This document shows, piece after piece, positions 13,295 to 25,275 of a stretch of 64,000 bases of DNA. Origin of the DNA: Glandiceps talaboti (lineage: Eukaryota > Hemichordata > Enteropneusta > Spengelidae); the NCBI RefSeq assembly GCF_964340395.1, contig NC_135555.1, positions 17,583,746 through 17,647,745 on the forward strand, written 5' to 3'. The notes beneath the pieces are model-generated. The model had not been told where the DNA came from and did no database searches. It worked only from the letters and a program-made list of their open reading frames with translations. The stretch's first letter is position 1. Each line of letters begins with the position of its first letter. Made by a program: the position numbers and the translations under genes.

Positions 13295-16200
13295 CATTGT
13301 TTCTGTGCCATGTCTACACTAATCGCACATCCTTTCTAGGCAATCATGGAGTGATAATGGAGATTTTGGTGCAGTCTCCTTACCAGTAACTCTATATTGA
13401 TTGATGTGCCTACATCCCTCAAATACTATACTATGCTATTGATGACGATACTTACATCAGCATGGAAAATGAAAAGTGAATCATTAAACATTCCCTTGAC
13501 CTTCAATGCTTCGACTATCGAGCCAGCAATGGCATCCATGAAAGTTACTTGTGCTGAGTAGGCAGATAAAAAGGAGAGTGTATTACTGACTGATTAGAAA
13601 ATGGAATTAGGGGAGTGTCCTGTTAACATTGAATTATTTTATTATGTAACTTTGTATTATTTTGTGATTTTTCATCATACTGGTGCCACTGGTTAGAAAT
13701 CCCACTGCAACCACTTTCACCACTGTGCCCATCATACCGTTATATCAGAACACATCAGTTATTGACAAACATGCGGTGAATCATGGTTGAGGTGTGAAGG
13801 GAGGAGCGTGTCTGACAGGAGTAAAGGATCATTTGGTGAAATGGATATGTTGACTTCAGTCTTAACATTGACATGAGTGCGTTCATCTAGTCTTTGCTCC
13901 AAGTGATTTTACAAAATAATACACACATAAACATAACTTAAGTTTCTGCAAAACATCATTCAGGTTTGGGGCTACATGACGTGGCTACCCATGGAGTATG
14001 TAGTGTAGAATACATCTATATCACTGTTTGTTTGTGTTGATAAAAAATATTTCCTCTGTCTCTAGTGGGATGCGTACCCTGCACCCCCTGACTACTCCTG
14101 AGCACTAACAACTATGCACAGGGATATGGTGTTAAGAATGCATTTGAAATATTTGAGCAGTAAACATGGTTTTAGAAAGGAAATCGAGAGAGGGTATCTT
14201 TTTAGCATAATGACATAGAGGATTTATCTCACTGTAATTACTGAAAGCTTTTTGTAGGTTCTAAACCATCCAGCATTGACTGGGTGAGAATATTAGAAAT
14301 CAACCAAGTGCATATGTGTGAAGCATGGTCAGTTTGACATGAACAAAGAAATCAAGTTTTTGACGAATGTTTCTGGTGTTTTAATACTAGTGCACTAGTG
14401 CACTACCATGTTGCTGCATAAGTGGTTATCCATTTCCAAATTAGTACTTGACCAGTACACTTAGACATGTCTCAAATCTGATCACAAGGAATTCAACTGC
14501 AATCATGACCACTTGAACCTTTTTAAATTTGTGTTTGAGAAGTATTACAGCTGCTCCTTAAGTTGGTACATTGAACCCTTTGATGGACTTTGATTTTCCA
14601 ATAACTTGGGCCAAAGAAAGGCATGTCAGTAATATTCATTGTAATGCAGCGATTGGAATCGCAAGATTAAAAAATATACATTACCACAAGAAATACGACG
14701 ATTGTCATTTGGAACACAGGAATACATATCTTCCCATTCTTTGGGTACCTAAATTAAATTTACACACAATTAAATCTCTGAAAGTGAAAGGTATATAATC
14801 ATTGTAACATAAATAAACAGCGACACTGCTCTACATGAATTAAGACACTATTAGGCCTAATAAAATATTTTGTGGTTCCGATTATGGACAATTTTGGAAT
14901 AGGTGGGGTAGGTAATTTTTTTATTTCATTTTACTATATTTCAAGTTTTTTCATGTGTGAGTGTTTAGTTCAGGTAGTTATGTTTTCTGGTGTTTTCCAA
15001 ATGGTCTCTGTATTATTGTTTTTTTCTCTCATCAAATGTACAGCCATTGGAGATTGGAGGAACAGTTTTATAAGTTGATATCAGTTTCCGCATCCACTAT
15101 ATTGGTGAGACTTCACGATTTTCGCGATTTTATTTTATTCTCGAATATAGGTTTATGGTCGGCAGTGAAAAACTATGTGGGGTCGAGTAACAGGAACCAA
15201 ATATTTTTTTTTCTTTAGAAAATGTAAACGGATGTAAGCATTGTAAAACAGCTAAACAGTTGCACCGCACTACGTCAATTTTGTTTCATTTACTTGGATC
15301 GGCTGAGCGGTGCACGCATATTGTGGTTTCAATACTTCAATAGGCACAAGATGTACAGACACCTGATTCAAATGCGAGCTCCTAGGACAAAACAATTATT
15401 AGCAACACTCAAACAAAACTTTGTGTTTGTATAGAAAATTCCATGATTTTTTCACCCAAAGTGAACTCGACGATATGCAAATAAGCCCGTTTCAACTGAA
15501 TGTTGCATTTGCCTGTAAACAAAAAGTGCTTCATCTGGACATGTATTCATAACCACTAAACATGAATGAAAATCAAAGATGGCTGCGAAATCACTTAAGC
15601 AACATCTCAACTTGCCTCTCCAGACAGCATCATAACAAGACTGGGTGCCAGAATAACCTAAATTATGCCTCTACAAATCCTTTATTCGATGATGCAACTT
15701 AGTAGTAATAACTTTTACCCCAGAAATAATTAATATTGATTACCTCTCGAGGTGTATGTGGTAACTGGAAGGGAAAATACAGGAACATTGGTGTATCAGG
15801 ATCATGACTTTCAATGTATGACAAAGCTTTCTTCTGGAATAATTCCTGAGGAAACAAAACAATGACGATCATAGGAAAAATACAAAACAATTTACAAAAC
15901 AAATCTAGAAGTTAAATTAAATTAGATTCTAATATCAGTATTGAAATATAAATGAATGTTGTTATTAACGAACATAAATACATACAGAATTATAGACGCA
16001 AGATATTTCTGGTCCATTTTGTGGCACGCCATCATCTACCAAATCATATGCCAAGTATTGGTGTGGGCCAGTACCTTCAGAAAATGAATAACAAATATTG
16101 CATGGAACATCAGCTAGAAATAAATGAATTCCTAGAAGACAAACAAACAAACAAACAAACAAACCTACCTACCTACCTACCTACCGAGTACCTACATGCA

Positions 16201-17095
16201 TGCATGCATACATGTACAGAAATAATAATTAAAATTATACAATAAGAATTTTAATAATTATCAAGTTTTTTGAACATTAACCACCCTAAGTGGAGTAGTT
16301 TGTTATGCTGAGTTCAAAAGGGGCTAATTTTATGAACATCCATTGCCATGGTAATTTTACCAAAATCACCACAATATGTGGATTTTTTTCAAAACTTTGA
16401 CACCAAACAGAGGGAAATTAGTAAAAGAAATTCCTTGTTTTTGGCATGTATGAGTTGTTGCTATCTCTTGTAATACAACCTGTCCAAAAAAGGATAGCTG
16501 TTTCCATGGAAACGTACAGTAGGCTTGGAAATGTCGTTTTGGTTAAATACATATGCATCTGACAAATAACATAATAAAATTTAATAATAATCAGATTTAT
16601 TTGCATCTCACCTACCCTACATGGAAGAGCCTGTTATGCTGAGCTAAAAAATATAGTCATGGTATGAATATCCGTTGCCATGGTAACAAATTCACCATGT
16701 TATGTGGAGGAAACATAACCTGGGGTAATTTATTATGCTGAGTTCATAAAGCAATTATTATTAAAACGTGTTTTGCTATGGTAATATGTTGATTTTTACA
16801 AAAATGAGCTATAAACCATGGAAGAAACAACAAATTGGAAAACGTTTCTTTGTTTATGGCATTTATGAGTCTGTGATATCCATTGTAATGTAGTTTAATC
16901 CCTGCTGTTATCTTTTCAATATGTGTGCTCATTTGGCTGTCGCCATGGGTGTGGTCTTGTTGCTAGGCATATTTGCATACACATTTTTAATTTTTACTCA
17001 TTTGCATACCAGATTATGTTGTTATTTATTTAAAATATACTGTCCCAGGCTGCAGAGGTAAGAGGTGAGCAACCTAATCGCTGGGCCACCGATCA

Positions 17096-17135
<40 letters not shown>

Positions 17136-20100
17136 ATCGTTGAATGCACAATGCATCTATATTCCTTACCAGTTTCTCTGAATGTATGCTCGTAATATTT
17201 AACAGCAGCATTGTAGAAACCGTAATAATGATCAAAACCCCGTGTTGGACCAGACGGAACATACGAACTATTGCAGAATCCTAAATGCCATCTGAAATAT
17301 AGATATACACATGTCTTTACATATATATAAGGTGCAATTAATTTCTTAATCTAAAAACAACGATCCATCCCCAAGGTGAAGTTTTTAAAAAACAAGTGAC
17401 CTATCGGTCAGAATAGCTCCGCGGCTTTCACAGTTTTCACCTTTTACAAACAAGATATTTTCAAGTATAAATTGACCCATAGTATAAACTTAGATATAGT
17501 TTTTTTTTCATTTTGATCTAAATTGCAAATCTGTAGTACAATAGATTTAGTAATTATAAACGGTAATTTATTTCATCGTGAAGAAAATCCAGCACTGATT
17601 AAAAAAAAACGTACTCAAAATTAAGATGTACTACATGTGATCACGTGATTACTAGTTGGAAGACGGCATAGTCAGTTGACCTAAACCACTCAAAACAAAG
17701 TGCATGTGGATGTGAAAGCACATGACCCATTCTGACAACCGCCATTTTGTTCAACCTCCGAAGATCTCACTGTTCCAAATCAATCTTCTTATGAACGTGG
17801 AAAAAAATAAATACCAGTGACAATCAAAAACAATCTACACAATAAATTTGGCACACAGCTATGCTATTTATGATCGAATATGAGCATATCAACTCCGTTT
17901 GTTAAAGCAGCAATACACACAAAATAGTATTGGTTGCAATACACATGCTCATTATCATAAAGCTTGAAGTTTGCAACCCTTTTTCGAACAGACACTTATC
18001 ACTGATGATGCACGATGTGTAGAATTATATAGCACAGCACATTACTTGTTGTCTGCAATCACTGGTTTCCTTTCGAAAAGTGGCTGTTTACTTCAGTCTA
18101 GTGGGCTGATTTCTAATGTGGCGTCGGTCACTATATTCATTTAATTTTTATTCGAAAAATACAAAAAAATTCAACAAAAAATAGAAAAGGACATGTGCTG
18201 ACTTGAAATTAACAAATCTGAGTAAGGTACCCTCTGCGCATCTACATGCCAGATATCAAAGTAGTATTGGAGAAGAAGTTGAAAATATCGTTTTTGACAA
18301 ACAAATCATAAACAATTGAAAACGGCACAGAACAACTTGGCATGAACCAATCTGAATAGCCTTCCCCCAAGGAACTTGTAGACCAAATATCAAAGTATTT
18401 TAGCTGGCGGGTTTGGAGTAGAAAATGAAAATAAAAAAAAGTAGAGAGACGGACGACATTCGACGATGGAAAATCAACCTATTAACGCTTAAGCTCCACT
18501 CAGCTGTCGCTAACAGCGGAACCGACAAATCGCGTTAAAATGACAATAAAGGAAATGGTCCTACTTTCCAACCCCATAGGTAGTATATCCAACATCTTGT
18601 AGTCTCTTGGGAAATAATTCGTAGTAGGTGGGCACCCCATGAGGTCTTAACGTGAAGTAGATTAAATGCTGTATAGAAATGATATTCATTAAGTATCTCA
18701 ATGACCAGATACAATTATGACATGTTTCAATAGCAATGAAAAAGATTACATTTTTTTAATTATAAAAAACGAAAGGTTTATAACTACAAACTACAGAAAG
18801 TCGTGTTGCTATATCATTGCATGTAGATCAAGAAATGGATAATTATTATAACGAAGTCATGAAACAAACATTGTAAGATGATATTATAAGTACTATTGCA
18901 TAAATTTAAACATAATATCAGATTGATATAAATTACCTGTCCTCCAATGTTTGACGGATACCTTCCTGTCATAAGAGCTGATCGGGTCCTGAGATGAAAG
19001 GTTTTGAAATTAAAGAAATTTTTGAACGATGAGTTGATGGAATTTGAAACCTTCACACCAGATGGTATGGAAATGGTACTGTATGGTACGAATAACCTTC
19101 ACACCAGATGGTACTGTATGGTACGACCTTCACACCAGATGGTACAGAAATGGTACTGTATGGTACGAATAGTGACTTTAATATTCCACGTGATAAAATC
19201 CTTTCAATTATTTTGTTTGTTGGCAGGCAGGAACTTTCATGCAAGGTCAAACTAAAATAACTACTTTTATTTGTCTGAAGAACTCTGTGCTGTGATTTTG
19301 AATATAAAGTGTCAAAATCTTCTTCAACTACAGATTACACACATTGAGATAGTAGAATTTGTAATGTACAAATAACCTAAACTTGAAGTCTAAATATTCT
19401 AATGTAGACATGTATACTCACGGGCTACAGACTGCCATTGTGTACAGATTTCCAAATTTAACTCCATTATTTGCCAGTTCTTCGAAATTTGGTGTCAACA
19501 CTCGGTCATCATGCCAACTTATGTCGTTCCATCCTACAGACACGATTGTATATAAACAAAACGAAGTAAATGACGAAACCTTTATCTATTTCATATTTCG
19601 TGAACTTTATTTTAAATGACGAAATTTGTTAAAATGGGTTCTCATTTCTAAGCCATTCAATAGAATGTTTTACCTTACAATAAATCTAGTGAGAATGATA
19701 TTGCTATTGGTATCACTTCCATTGAAAAACAATATCTGAGGCTGACAATCAATAATAGGTGGTTAAAATACTGGCAATTCATAGAAATTTGATGTAATGT
19801 GAAATATACTGCCATTTTAAGCTGCACGTGCCATCGACTATCCGTATTTCACTGCCTTAAAAGATATCTGAGGCTGACAATCAAATGTGTGGTTTTAAAA
19901 GAGGAACGAGGGCAGTGCGTAGAAATAAACAATCGCCAATTATTTGAAACGGCAATATTGAATAGAATAAAGACAAAGAGTAGGTTAAAATAAAATAAAT
20001 CGACAAAATTTACTTTGCTTATATTTCTTACACACGAAATGTGATTTGAACGATAGATAACAACGCCTGTCATTCAACTGATATATAACACTTACAACAG

Positions 20101-20833
20101 TGAATTTTAAAAATTCAAAAAGCGGATATCGAGTATGTCAATAATATAGCAAATACAACTTGTTTGTGAAAAGGAGAGACTTCTAAAAGATATGTACACG
20201 TTATGATTATATCAATCGAACAAAGTCTGAGCTCTGTCATAAAATGTTAAATGAACTATTTATAAGTTTACAACTACTGTTAATTTAGATGGTTGAAAAT
20301 GAAAGGGGTGTAGGAATTACGGAATCCAAGGCATTTGATAAAAAAGACCCTTAGGCCTAAAAAAAATTGTTTGGTTCCAACTAACTTTTCACAGACGACC
20401 CTACATTGTTTTATGTATTCGAGAAAAAATTATAAAATCGCAAAAATTGCGGTCTAGCGAGAAATGGTGGTTGCGGAAAATGACATCAACTTAAATATAA
20501 ATTATATAAACTGTTCTTCCAATCTGTAATGGCTGTACATCTGATAGGAAGAAACCAATAACACAGACGCCATATGGAAAACAACGGAAAAGATAACTAC
20601 CTAAACTATACACTCACACATAAAAAACAGTATCACAATAATCTACCTACCCCTCCTATTCTTAAATTGAGCGTAATCGAAACTACAAATTGCCTTTTGG
20701 CCTTACCGTGGTCATCAGACATCATATATATTATATGAGGTTTGTGCTGGGCCTCTGATGATGAGCTCGAGTCTGATGATTCTGCAGACGTAACAGATAA
20801 AATTGCCGTCATTACCAAGAGTTCCTTCAACAT
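7682..20833 (-). CDS. arylsulfatase B-like sulfatase, copy A (15 exons, complete)
   Basis: Coding exons in transcript order: 20833-20707, 19533-19422, 18988-18937, 18668-18565, 17291-17170, 16113-15986, 15845-15744, 14748-14685, 13553-13456, 11621-11485, 11024-10960, 9651-9516, 9001-8943, 8517-8422 and 7851-7682. All are GT-AG, all phases join, and the product is 523 aa against about 533 for human ARSB. The start has a signal peptide ([17 protein letters not shown]). The metal site is D40-D41 (MMSDDHGW). Cys78 in CSPTR is the site converted to formylglycine, followed by ALMTGRYP. Other active-site residues are K132 and H134 (GKWHLGF), H245 (QLPHTPRE), D303-N304 (HADNGGD) and K321 (NWPYRGNKG). 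The later exons match the ARSB C-terminal domain ([20 protein letters not shown]). It should be a lysosomal or secreted sulfatase acting on sulfated glycans; the substrate is unknown. The frame is intact, and copy B lies immediately upstream on the same strand. Confidence 0.93.
9102..9390. repeat. (ACAG)n / (ACAT)n microsatellite in an arylsulfatase A intron
   Basis: An ACAG block (9102-9137) is followed by a long ACAT/GCAT block and then a degenerate GGCAGACA tail. A similar array sits in the same intron of copy B (36113-36300), so it predates or accompanied the duplication. The CMYV and YIHT frames are artefacts. Confidence 0.95.
9860..10795 (-). mobile_element. degraded non-LTR (LINE) reverse transcriptase, CR1/jockey-like
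   Basis: Read on the minus strand, ordered reverse-transcriptase motifs survive with stops and frameshifts. They are [20 protein letters not shown] (about 10740-10680), then [10 protein letters not shown] around 10320-10345 with the FADD catalytic motif, then [20 protein letters not shown] (about 10080-10025). It lies in the intron between exons 11 and 12 of arylsulfatase A. The matching intron of copy B (36613-37255) lacks it, so it inserted after duplication or was lost from B. Confidence 0.8.
11813..11889. repeat. (CA)n(TA)n microsatellite
   Basis: A CA run passes directly into a TA run, in an intron of arylsulfatase A. Confidence 0.9.
12238..12320. repeat. intronic repeat, copy 1 (second copy 14164-14245)
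   Basis: About 80 bp containing GAAATCGAGAG, GACATAGAGGATTT and CTCACTGTAATTA recur at 14164-14245 in the next intron, in the same orientation. No protein or known family is recognised. Confidence 0.6.
12522..12599. repeat. (TA)n microsatellite
   Basis: A long alternating AT run. It borders the hammerhead palindrome on its left; more TA runs lie at 13012-13033, 13100-13160 and 13214-13291. Confidence 0.95.
12709..12750 (-). ncRNA. type I hammerhead ribozyme, minus-strand arm
   Basis: On the minus strand TCTC is followed by CTGACGA, stem II GTGA/TCAC with loop TTTAC, then GAA, stem III ACA/TGT with loop GGCT, the cleavage-site A, and GAGA. GAGA pairs with the TCTC before the core to close an open stem I. 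All invariant core bases are present. Confidence 0.8.
12772..12813 (+). ncRNA. type I hammerhead ribozyme, plus-strand arm
   Basis: CTGACGA is at 12776-12782. Stem II is GTGA/TCAC with loop TTTTC, and GAAA is at 12796-12799. Stem III is ACA/TGT with loop GGCT, ending at T12108-equivalent position 12808, and cleavage is predicted after A12809. Stem I pairs TCTC (12772-12775) with GAGA (12810-12813). It mirrors the minus-strand motif at 12750-12709. Confidence 0.82.
12863..13213. repeat. three copies of a 55-bp unit, in mixed orientation, separated by (TA)n
   Basis: A unit beginning AACTCGGTGAGTATCAATCT and ending CCGCAGTGGCAGAGCG occurs at 12863-12917 (+), 13044-13100 (-, with a 2-nt insertion) and 13159-13213 (+). 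TA runs separate the copies. The first copy runs directly into the hammerhead at 12923, suggesting one composite element. Confidence 0.85.
12923..12973 (+). ncRNA. hammerhead ribozyme motif with 8-nt duplication
   Basis: GTTGT (12923-12927) pairs with ACAAC (12969-12973) as stem I. The core CTGATGA is at 12928-12934 and GAAA at 12956-12959. Stem III is ACT/AGT with loop CCG, and the site base is T12968. TGCGTGAA is tandemly duplicated (12943-12950 and 12951-12958). Stem II can therefore form only as CGC/GCG over an enlarged loop. Confidence 0.65.
14851..15217 (-). mobile_element. MITE-like repeat, TTAGGCCTAA family, copy 1
   Basis: A non-coding repeat of about 365 bp, matching in reverse orientation the copies at 20351-20705 and 45543-45901. 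Shared blocks include CCAATCTGTAATGG, AACCAATAACACAGA and CTACCTACCCCACCTATT. It starts TTAGGCCTAA...GTGGTTCC and ends CAGGAACCAAATATTT, resembling imperfect terminal inverted repeats. The corresponding intron of copy B (around 60400) lacks it. Confidence 0.75.
16270..16760. repeat. intronic repeat with GTTATGCTGAG units
   Basis: Three related segments (around 16285, 16625 and 16725) share GTTATGCTGAG followed by ATCC(A/G)TTGCCATGGTAA-like sequence. It lies in the intron between exons 5 and 6 of arylsulfatase A. The family is not recognised. Confidence 0.55.
17292..18564. other. intron between exons 4 and 5 of arylsulfatase A
   Basis: AT-rich; I see no coding or structured element in it. Confidence 0.5.
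19050..19172. repeat. short tandem repeat, about 2.5 units
   Basis: Units built from CTTCACACCAGATGGTA and ATGGTACTGTATGGTACGA repeat with deletions in the intron between exons 2 and 3 of arylsulfatase A. Confidence 0.75.
20351..20705 (+). mobile_element. MITE-like repeat, TTAGGCCTAA family, copy 2
   Basis: It starts TTAGGCCTAAAAAAAATTG and ends TTGCCTTTTGGCCTTA. The internal blocks are shared with the other family members. Its right end abuts exon 1 of arylsulfatase A, so the first five bases of the unusual terminal sequence CCTTA form most of that exon's splice donor (GTAAGG on the coding strand). Confidence 0.75.
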
Positions 20834-20915
20834 GGCTGTGTGATGTTGGAGGCTTGTCGCTCGATGAATCTGGGATGGAAACAGACGATGGATAACACAT
20901 CATACAATTAGTCAT

Positions 20916-21392
20916 GTCAGTAACTGATACGTAAAACCGTGAATATGAGAAACATATATCGTGAAAACAACTTTTAAAGCCTTCGACAGGAATTCAGTTA
21001 TCATTCTGATTTTTGTAATCACTACGTATATTAAGTCGGAATGTTACTGAAAAGGGACGACGCCATATAGATCAGATTACTGTATGAAAAAGCATTTCGA
21101 AATACACAGACATTGACAGGTGTATAAAATAGAATCGAAAAAACAGACATACACAATTTAATCTATTTTAAGAAATATTCTTGTTTCAAATCAAGCTCCA
21201 TGGTTTTACTCCAGGGTGTTATGCAAAAGACACAAAGTACTTTAAAATCAAAGCTGTCAAATCCACCAGACGTTACCAACAGTGTGTAACATATCATCAT
21301 CATCATCATCATCATCATCATGCATTTACTGTAATATCATCATGCATTTACTCTAATGGTAAAGTAGTTGAAATACCAAAAAAAACCCCAAA

Positions 21393-21431
<39 letters not shown>

Positions 21432-22877
21432 AAACGTGGGGAATAAATTAACGATGAAACTATCAGGTATTTGGAGTTATAGGTAAATTTGCCAAAGCTG
21501 TGAATCTACGAGGGGGAAAAATGTTTGAAAATACAATATTCATTTAAGACATACATACCACTGTAGTTATACTCAACAAAAACTTTGGTGTTCAACTATC
21601 CTTTTGTGGAATGATTAGCAAATAAAGTACGTATACGTGTAAGCATTGTTGTATATGTGTATTATAGCTTACTGAATGTTAATTAGTCAACAACTGGTGA
21701 TGTTGTTAACCAATAGTACGTCGTGACGTCTCCAACAAAATAGAAAACGTATGGCATTGCCCATGCATTTTCCGGACAACTGCCCCCTCCCCCACCCGCC
21801 CACGCAAACTGTTCCAACCATACGTCATGGTAAGTTCATGTCGAGTAAAGTCACGAAGCAAAATTTGGTGACGTTTAGGGTTGCTTCGTTTGAAAATCAT
21901 CGAAGCCGCATTGCACTTGTATCTTTTCAGCTGATCTACGACAATATAAATAATTGGTGACAACGGGTTATTTAGTGGCCTTGTCACTGTTAGCGGTGAA
22001 ATGCAGAAATGCTGTTATCTTCATATAGAGTGGTGACGAAAACTGATACAAATAAAAGAAAGGACGAGTGTAGCAATAAAAGTAATGAGATCGAATGAAG
22101 ATACACGTAACCATTTAATTCAGTCCTTGGTATAAAAGAAACATGTCCACAATACTTTATAATTACATTTCATTTTTGTACGTATCCATCAATTCAAAAT
22201 ACAAACTAATAATGTCTCCAGCAATCTGGATTATTGGGGAACGCCTTATAGTGAGCTCACCTATGATATTAACCTTTTTAATTATAATTTTGTGTTGTCG
22301 TCTCTTGCATTATATCCACACAGATATTTATAAGATAAAGACCTTTGAAAGGCCACACTGGGAACAAAATTTTCATAGATATTTAGTTTTGTTTTCACTG
22401 CCCTCTTTATATTTTGTCATGTATTTATTATAAATGTTATTTACAGTGTCTAAGGAGACAGACTTGATTAGCAAGTAGCTATTTTCTGGTCTCCTTTTAC
22501 CTACCTCAAAAATGTATTATTTATTTTATCTACAAATGTAAATTTAATAAGTAGGTAATAAAGAAGATATATTATTGTACGTTAATTTAGGATATACTTT
22601 TAACGTTAAATTTGTACTTCTTAGTGGCACATAGCTTGTATACCTACATAATTACATACTGCACCATTCACAAATAGTGGAGTTCTTGTAATGTATCCAT
22701 CACCATGGATATGGCTATCAAGTCTACATCGAATCTTAACAAAAAAAAAAATAATCAAAGCTTGCCCTTTTATTATTTGTGTCTGATTATTTTACTTTAG
22801 TATTATATTTACTTTAGTATTACTTTGGTATTCTATCTTCATTTAAGTGTGATTGAAGGTATAAAATACGTTCAGAT
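20916..22877. other. intergenic upstream of arylsulfatase A
   Basis: This covers the promoter side of the minus-strand arylsulfatase gene and the 3' flank of the 171-aa ORF. Apart from trinucleotide repeats I see no gene. Confidence 0.5.
21292..21435. repeat. (CAT)n and (CAA)n trinucleotide repeats
   Basis: A CAT run at about 21294-21320 and a CAA run at about 21396-21431. The His- and Asn-rich frame across them is an artefact. Confidence 0.85.
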
Positions 22878-22883
22878 TTTATT
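22878..22883 (-). promoter_or_regulatory. poly-A signal for the 171-aa ORF
   Basis: TTTATT on the plus strand reads AATAAA on the minus strand, 68 nt after the stop of the 22951-23466 ORF. This placement supports a real transcript. Confidence 0.45.
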
Positions 22884-22950
22884 CAACATGAAATACTGTG
22901 ATTACACTTCGTATTGATTTCGAAATTGTTAATCAGATGAGATTTTAACT

Positions 22951-23466
22951 TTAAAATGGTTGGTAAGGATAGGATTTTAAGCAACTGAGTTCCCCTAAAT
23001 CCCCAATCCTCATGAAACACATGTACATTACAGTATGTTCTCCACTGTATAATTTGTCATCTACGATACATTTTACCAGGGTGGGAACAATTTGAGGAAA
23101 TACTTTTTTGTCGTTAACTAAAGTGATCTTATATTGATCATGACATTGATCAATTCGCTTAAAGTTACCATATTGTGAACTATAAAACAGATGTGATGAC
23201 ATGGATGGATACGTTGTATTTGTTTTACCGAGAGAAGAATCCATATTGTTACCGATGACAGAATATAACTTTCTAATATTCGCAAAGTTTTGACGTGACA
23301 CAAGGTCACAGTGAACTCTCAGTTGTCGTGAAGTAATACTTAGAACAAATGTTTGCCTGTCACTTATAGTATTCTTGTAAGATGACAACATTAAGTTATT
23401 ATATAAAATCAACAGTGTCAAGTAATGACTAATTACAGACAGTGGAAAGAACAGTGACGTGATCAC
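22951..23466 (-). CDS. hypothetical secreted cysteine-containing protein, single exon
   Basis: A 171-aa uninterrupted frame that is not repeat-derived. Residues 1-30 (MITSLFFPLSVISHYLTLLI then LYNNL) resemble a signal peptide. The mature part has five cysteines (C53, C108, C133, C150, C162). The C-terminal third contains KITLVNDKKVFPQIVPTLVK followed by C133 and MYMCFMRIGD. The VFP-x-C spacing recalls the trunk/noggin/Spatzle group of cystine-knot factors, but the similarity is weak and the cysteine count is low. An AATAAA lies 68 nt downstream. It could be a secreted signalling or defence peptide precursor, or chance. No function is assigned. Confidence 0.45.
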   Translation of the reverse strand: MITSLFFPLSVISHYLTLLILYNNLMLSSYKNTISDRQTFVLSITSRQLRVHCDLVSRQNFANIRKLYSVIGNNMDSSLGKTNTTYPSMSSHLFYSSQYGNFKRIDQCHDQYKITLVNDKKVFPQIVPTLVKCIVDDKLYSGEHTVMYMCFMRIGDLGELSCLKSYPYQPF

Positions 23467-25275
23467 ATTGTTTAGCTAGTTGTCAATATCATTTGCATTG
23501 AATTAAGGCAACAACAACACTTCCGTTTATTAATTTATGGTGCTGATTATTTTATCGCCCAATCATTTGAGTATTGTATATGTTATGTTTTATAATAATT
23601 AATGTTTGAATAAAGATGGATCAACTCACTTTGGAAGCGAGCGAGCTGGAGGCAACAGTTCGGCCTAGACTAGGAGCTTCGGTCTGCACTGTGGCTACTT
23701 CTAAAATGATCCCGGTTAACCATGAACACTGTGTGTAGTCTAAGCTCATTCTCTAAATTTCAAGTGATTTCGGTACACAAGAAGTGTAGATATGAGAGTG
23801 ATACGAATATAGTAACACGATATATCAGCTGAGTGCGAAGATCACCAAATAACAATATCAGAATGGATGTTTGTTTGCGAGATGCCATGATGAATGGAGT
23901 TCATAAAAAAACTGTTCAATGCTATAATTATAAATTGCATGAACAATTTTTTTCTCAAGAATAAATTATTTACACATTTGTTCAAATACCTTTTGCTTTG
24001 TTACCCCATACAAATGCTTATACATATCATTGATAACAAACATTGTTATCAACCCATCAGGAGGATAACCTTAAATGTAAATGATTTAACAACATACAGA
24101 GGGTATGCAGATTTATAAATTAGTCAAGTTTATGGTTTTCTTGAATGCAAAACATTTCACCAAATTCTTAACAGTTATTCGATCTTAAGACATCTAAACA
24201 ATATTACTGGAGACAGTTTCAGTAAGTGTTTAAACACACATGACGTGATGAGTGATTGACTGAACACTATAAATACTAAGTAATATGAAAATAATGGGTC
24301 GTGATGTAAAAGTAAACATATCAACATGTACTAGTAATATGCAGGGTTAAATGTTAAAATATCAATGCGAAGTTCCATACACACGTTTCACGCCACGACG
24401 TTTCACGACAAGACAAGGACAACATACAGTGCTTCCAAATCTAATTCAGAAACCTTTGTTTAAAATGAAGTCACATCAATCATTCAACATTTAACTACAT
24501 ACGGTTTGGTGGTTGACTTGATGTAGACTGATCGACTTGATTTGCTGACATGTTTCGTGGCGATTTGTCCATAGGGTCAATTCAAATTCTAAAGAATTAA
24601 ACGATCTTATATCAAACAATTTCTACATAAACACTTTGGTAATCCATAAGGGTTGATTATTTATGAATACGCTTTTACAGAATTATGACGTTACTATACC
24701 AGCATTTGTTGTTGACTCATTCCACATTGTATTAATCCTGACACATTGATTGATTTACTTAGTATTACCATATTGTCAACTCTCTATGTCAATGAAGTAC
24801 ATGTACGACCGATGAACTGGTGCCTAGTATAATTTCTAAAAAATGTAGTAGTCTCGGTTACCAAGCCTCTTGCCGTTGAGGGCAGATTTTGATTTATCTC
24901 CTGACAAAGGTGGTTCCTTCAAAACGTTTACACCGTGATTTCTTTTAAATATCTGAAAATTCACGATTATTTTTGTCCAATCTGTTACTGTCCAAGATCT
25001 TGCCACGTCCATGGTGCTCCCTACTATAGGCAACGTTGTATTTTCCTAGGCTTAACCCGTGGTTTTCACTTTCGAGGCGTATAAATATGTATAAAATTAC
25101 TGTAGTTAAAATGTATCTGAAGAAAACAAGCTCCAGATGTTATATAATTTGGTGTATTCATTGATGATAGCAAAGTGTACGTGTTTTTATAGTTTTTGAT
25201 AGTAATATGTTATTTGCATAATTAATGAATTTAGGTTTTGTATTTAAGCAGTCTTGGCATGTAGGAGGCAGTGTT
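23467..25275. other. intergenic, nothing firm
   Basis: AT-rich sequence. A minus-strand frame at 24836-25033 (65 aa) is in the same orientation as the 112-aa ORF, but I cannot show splicing or similarity. Confidence 0.4.
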
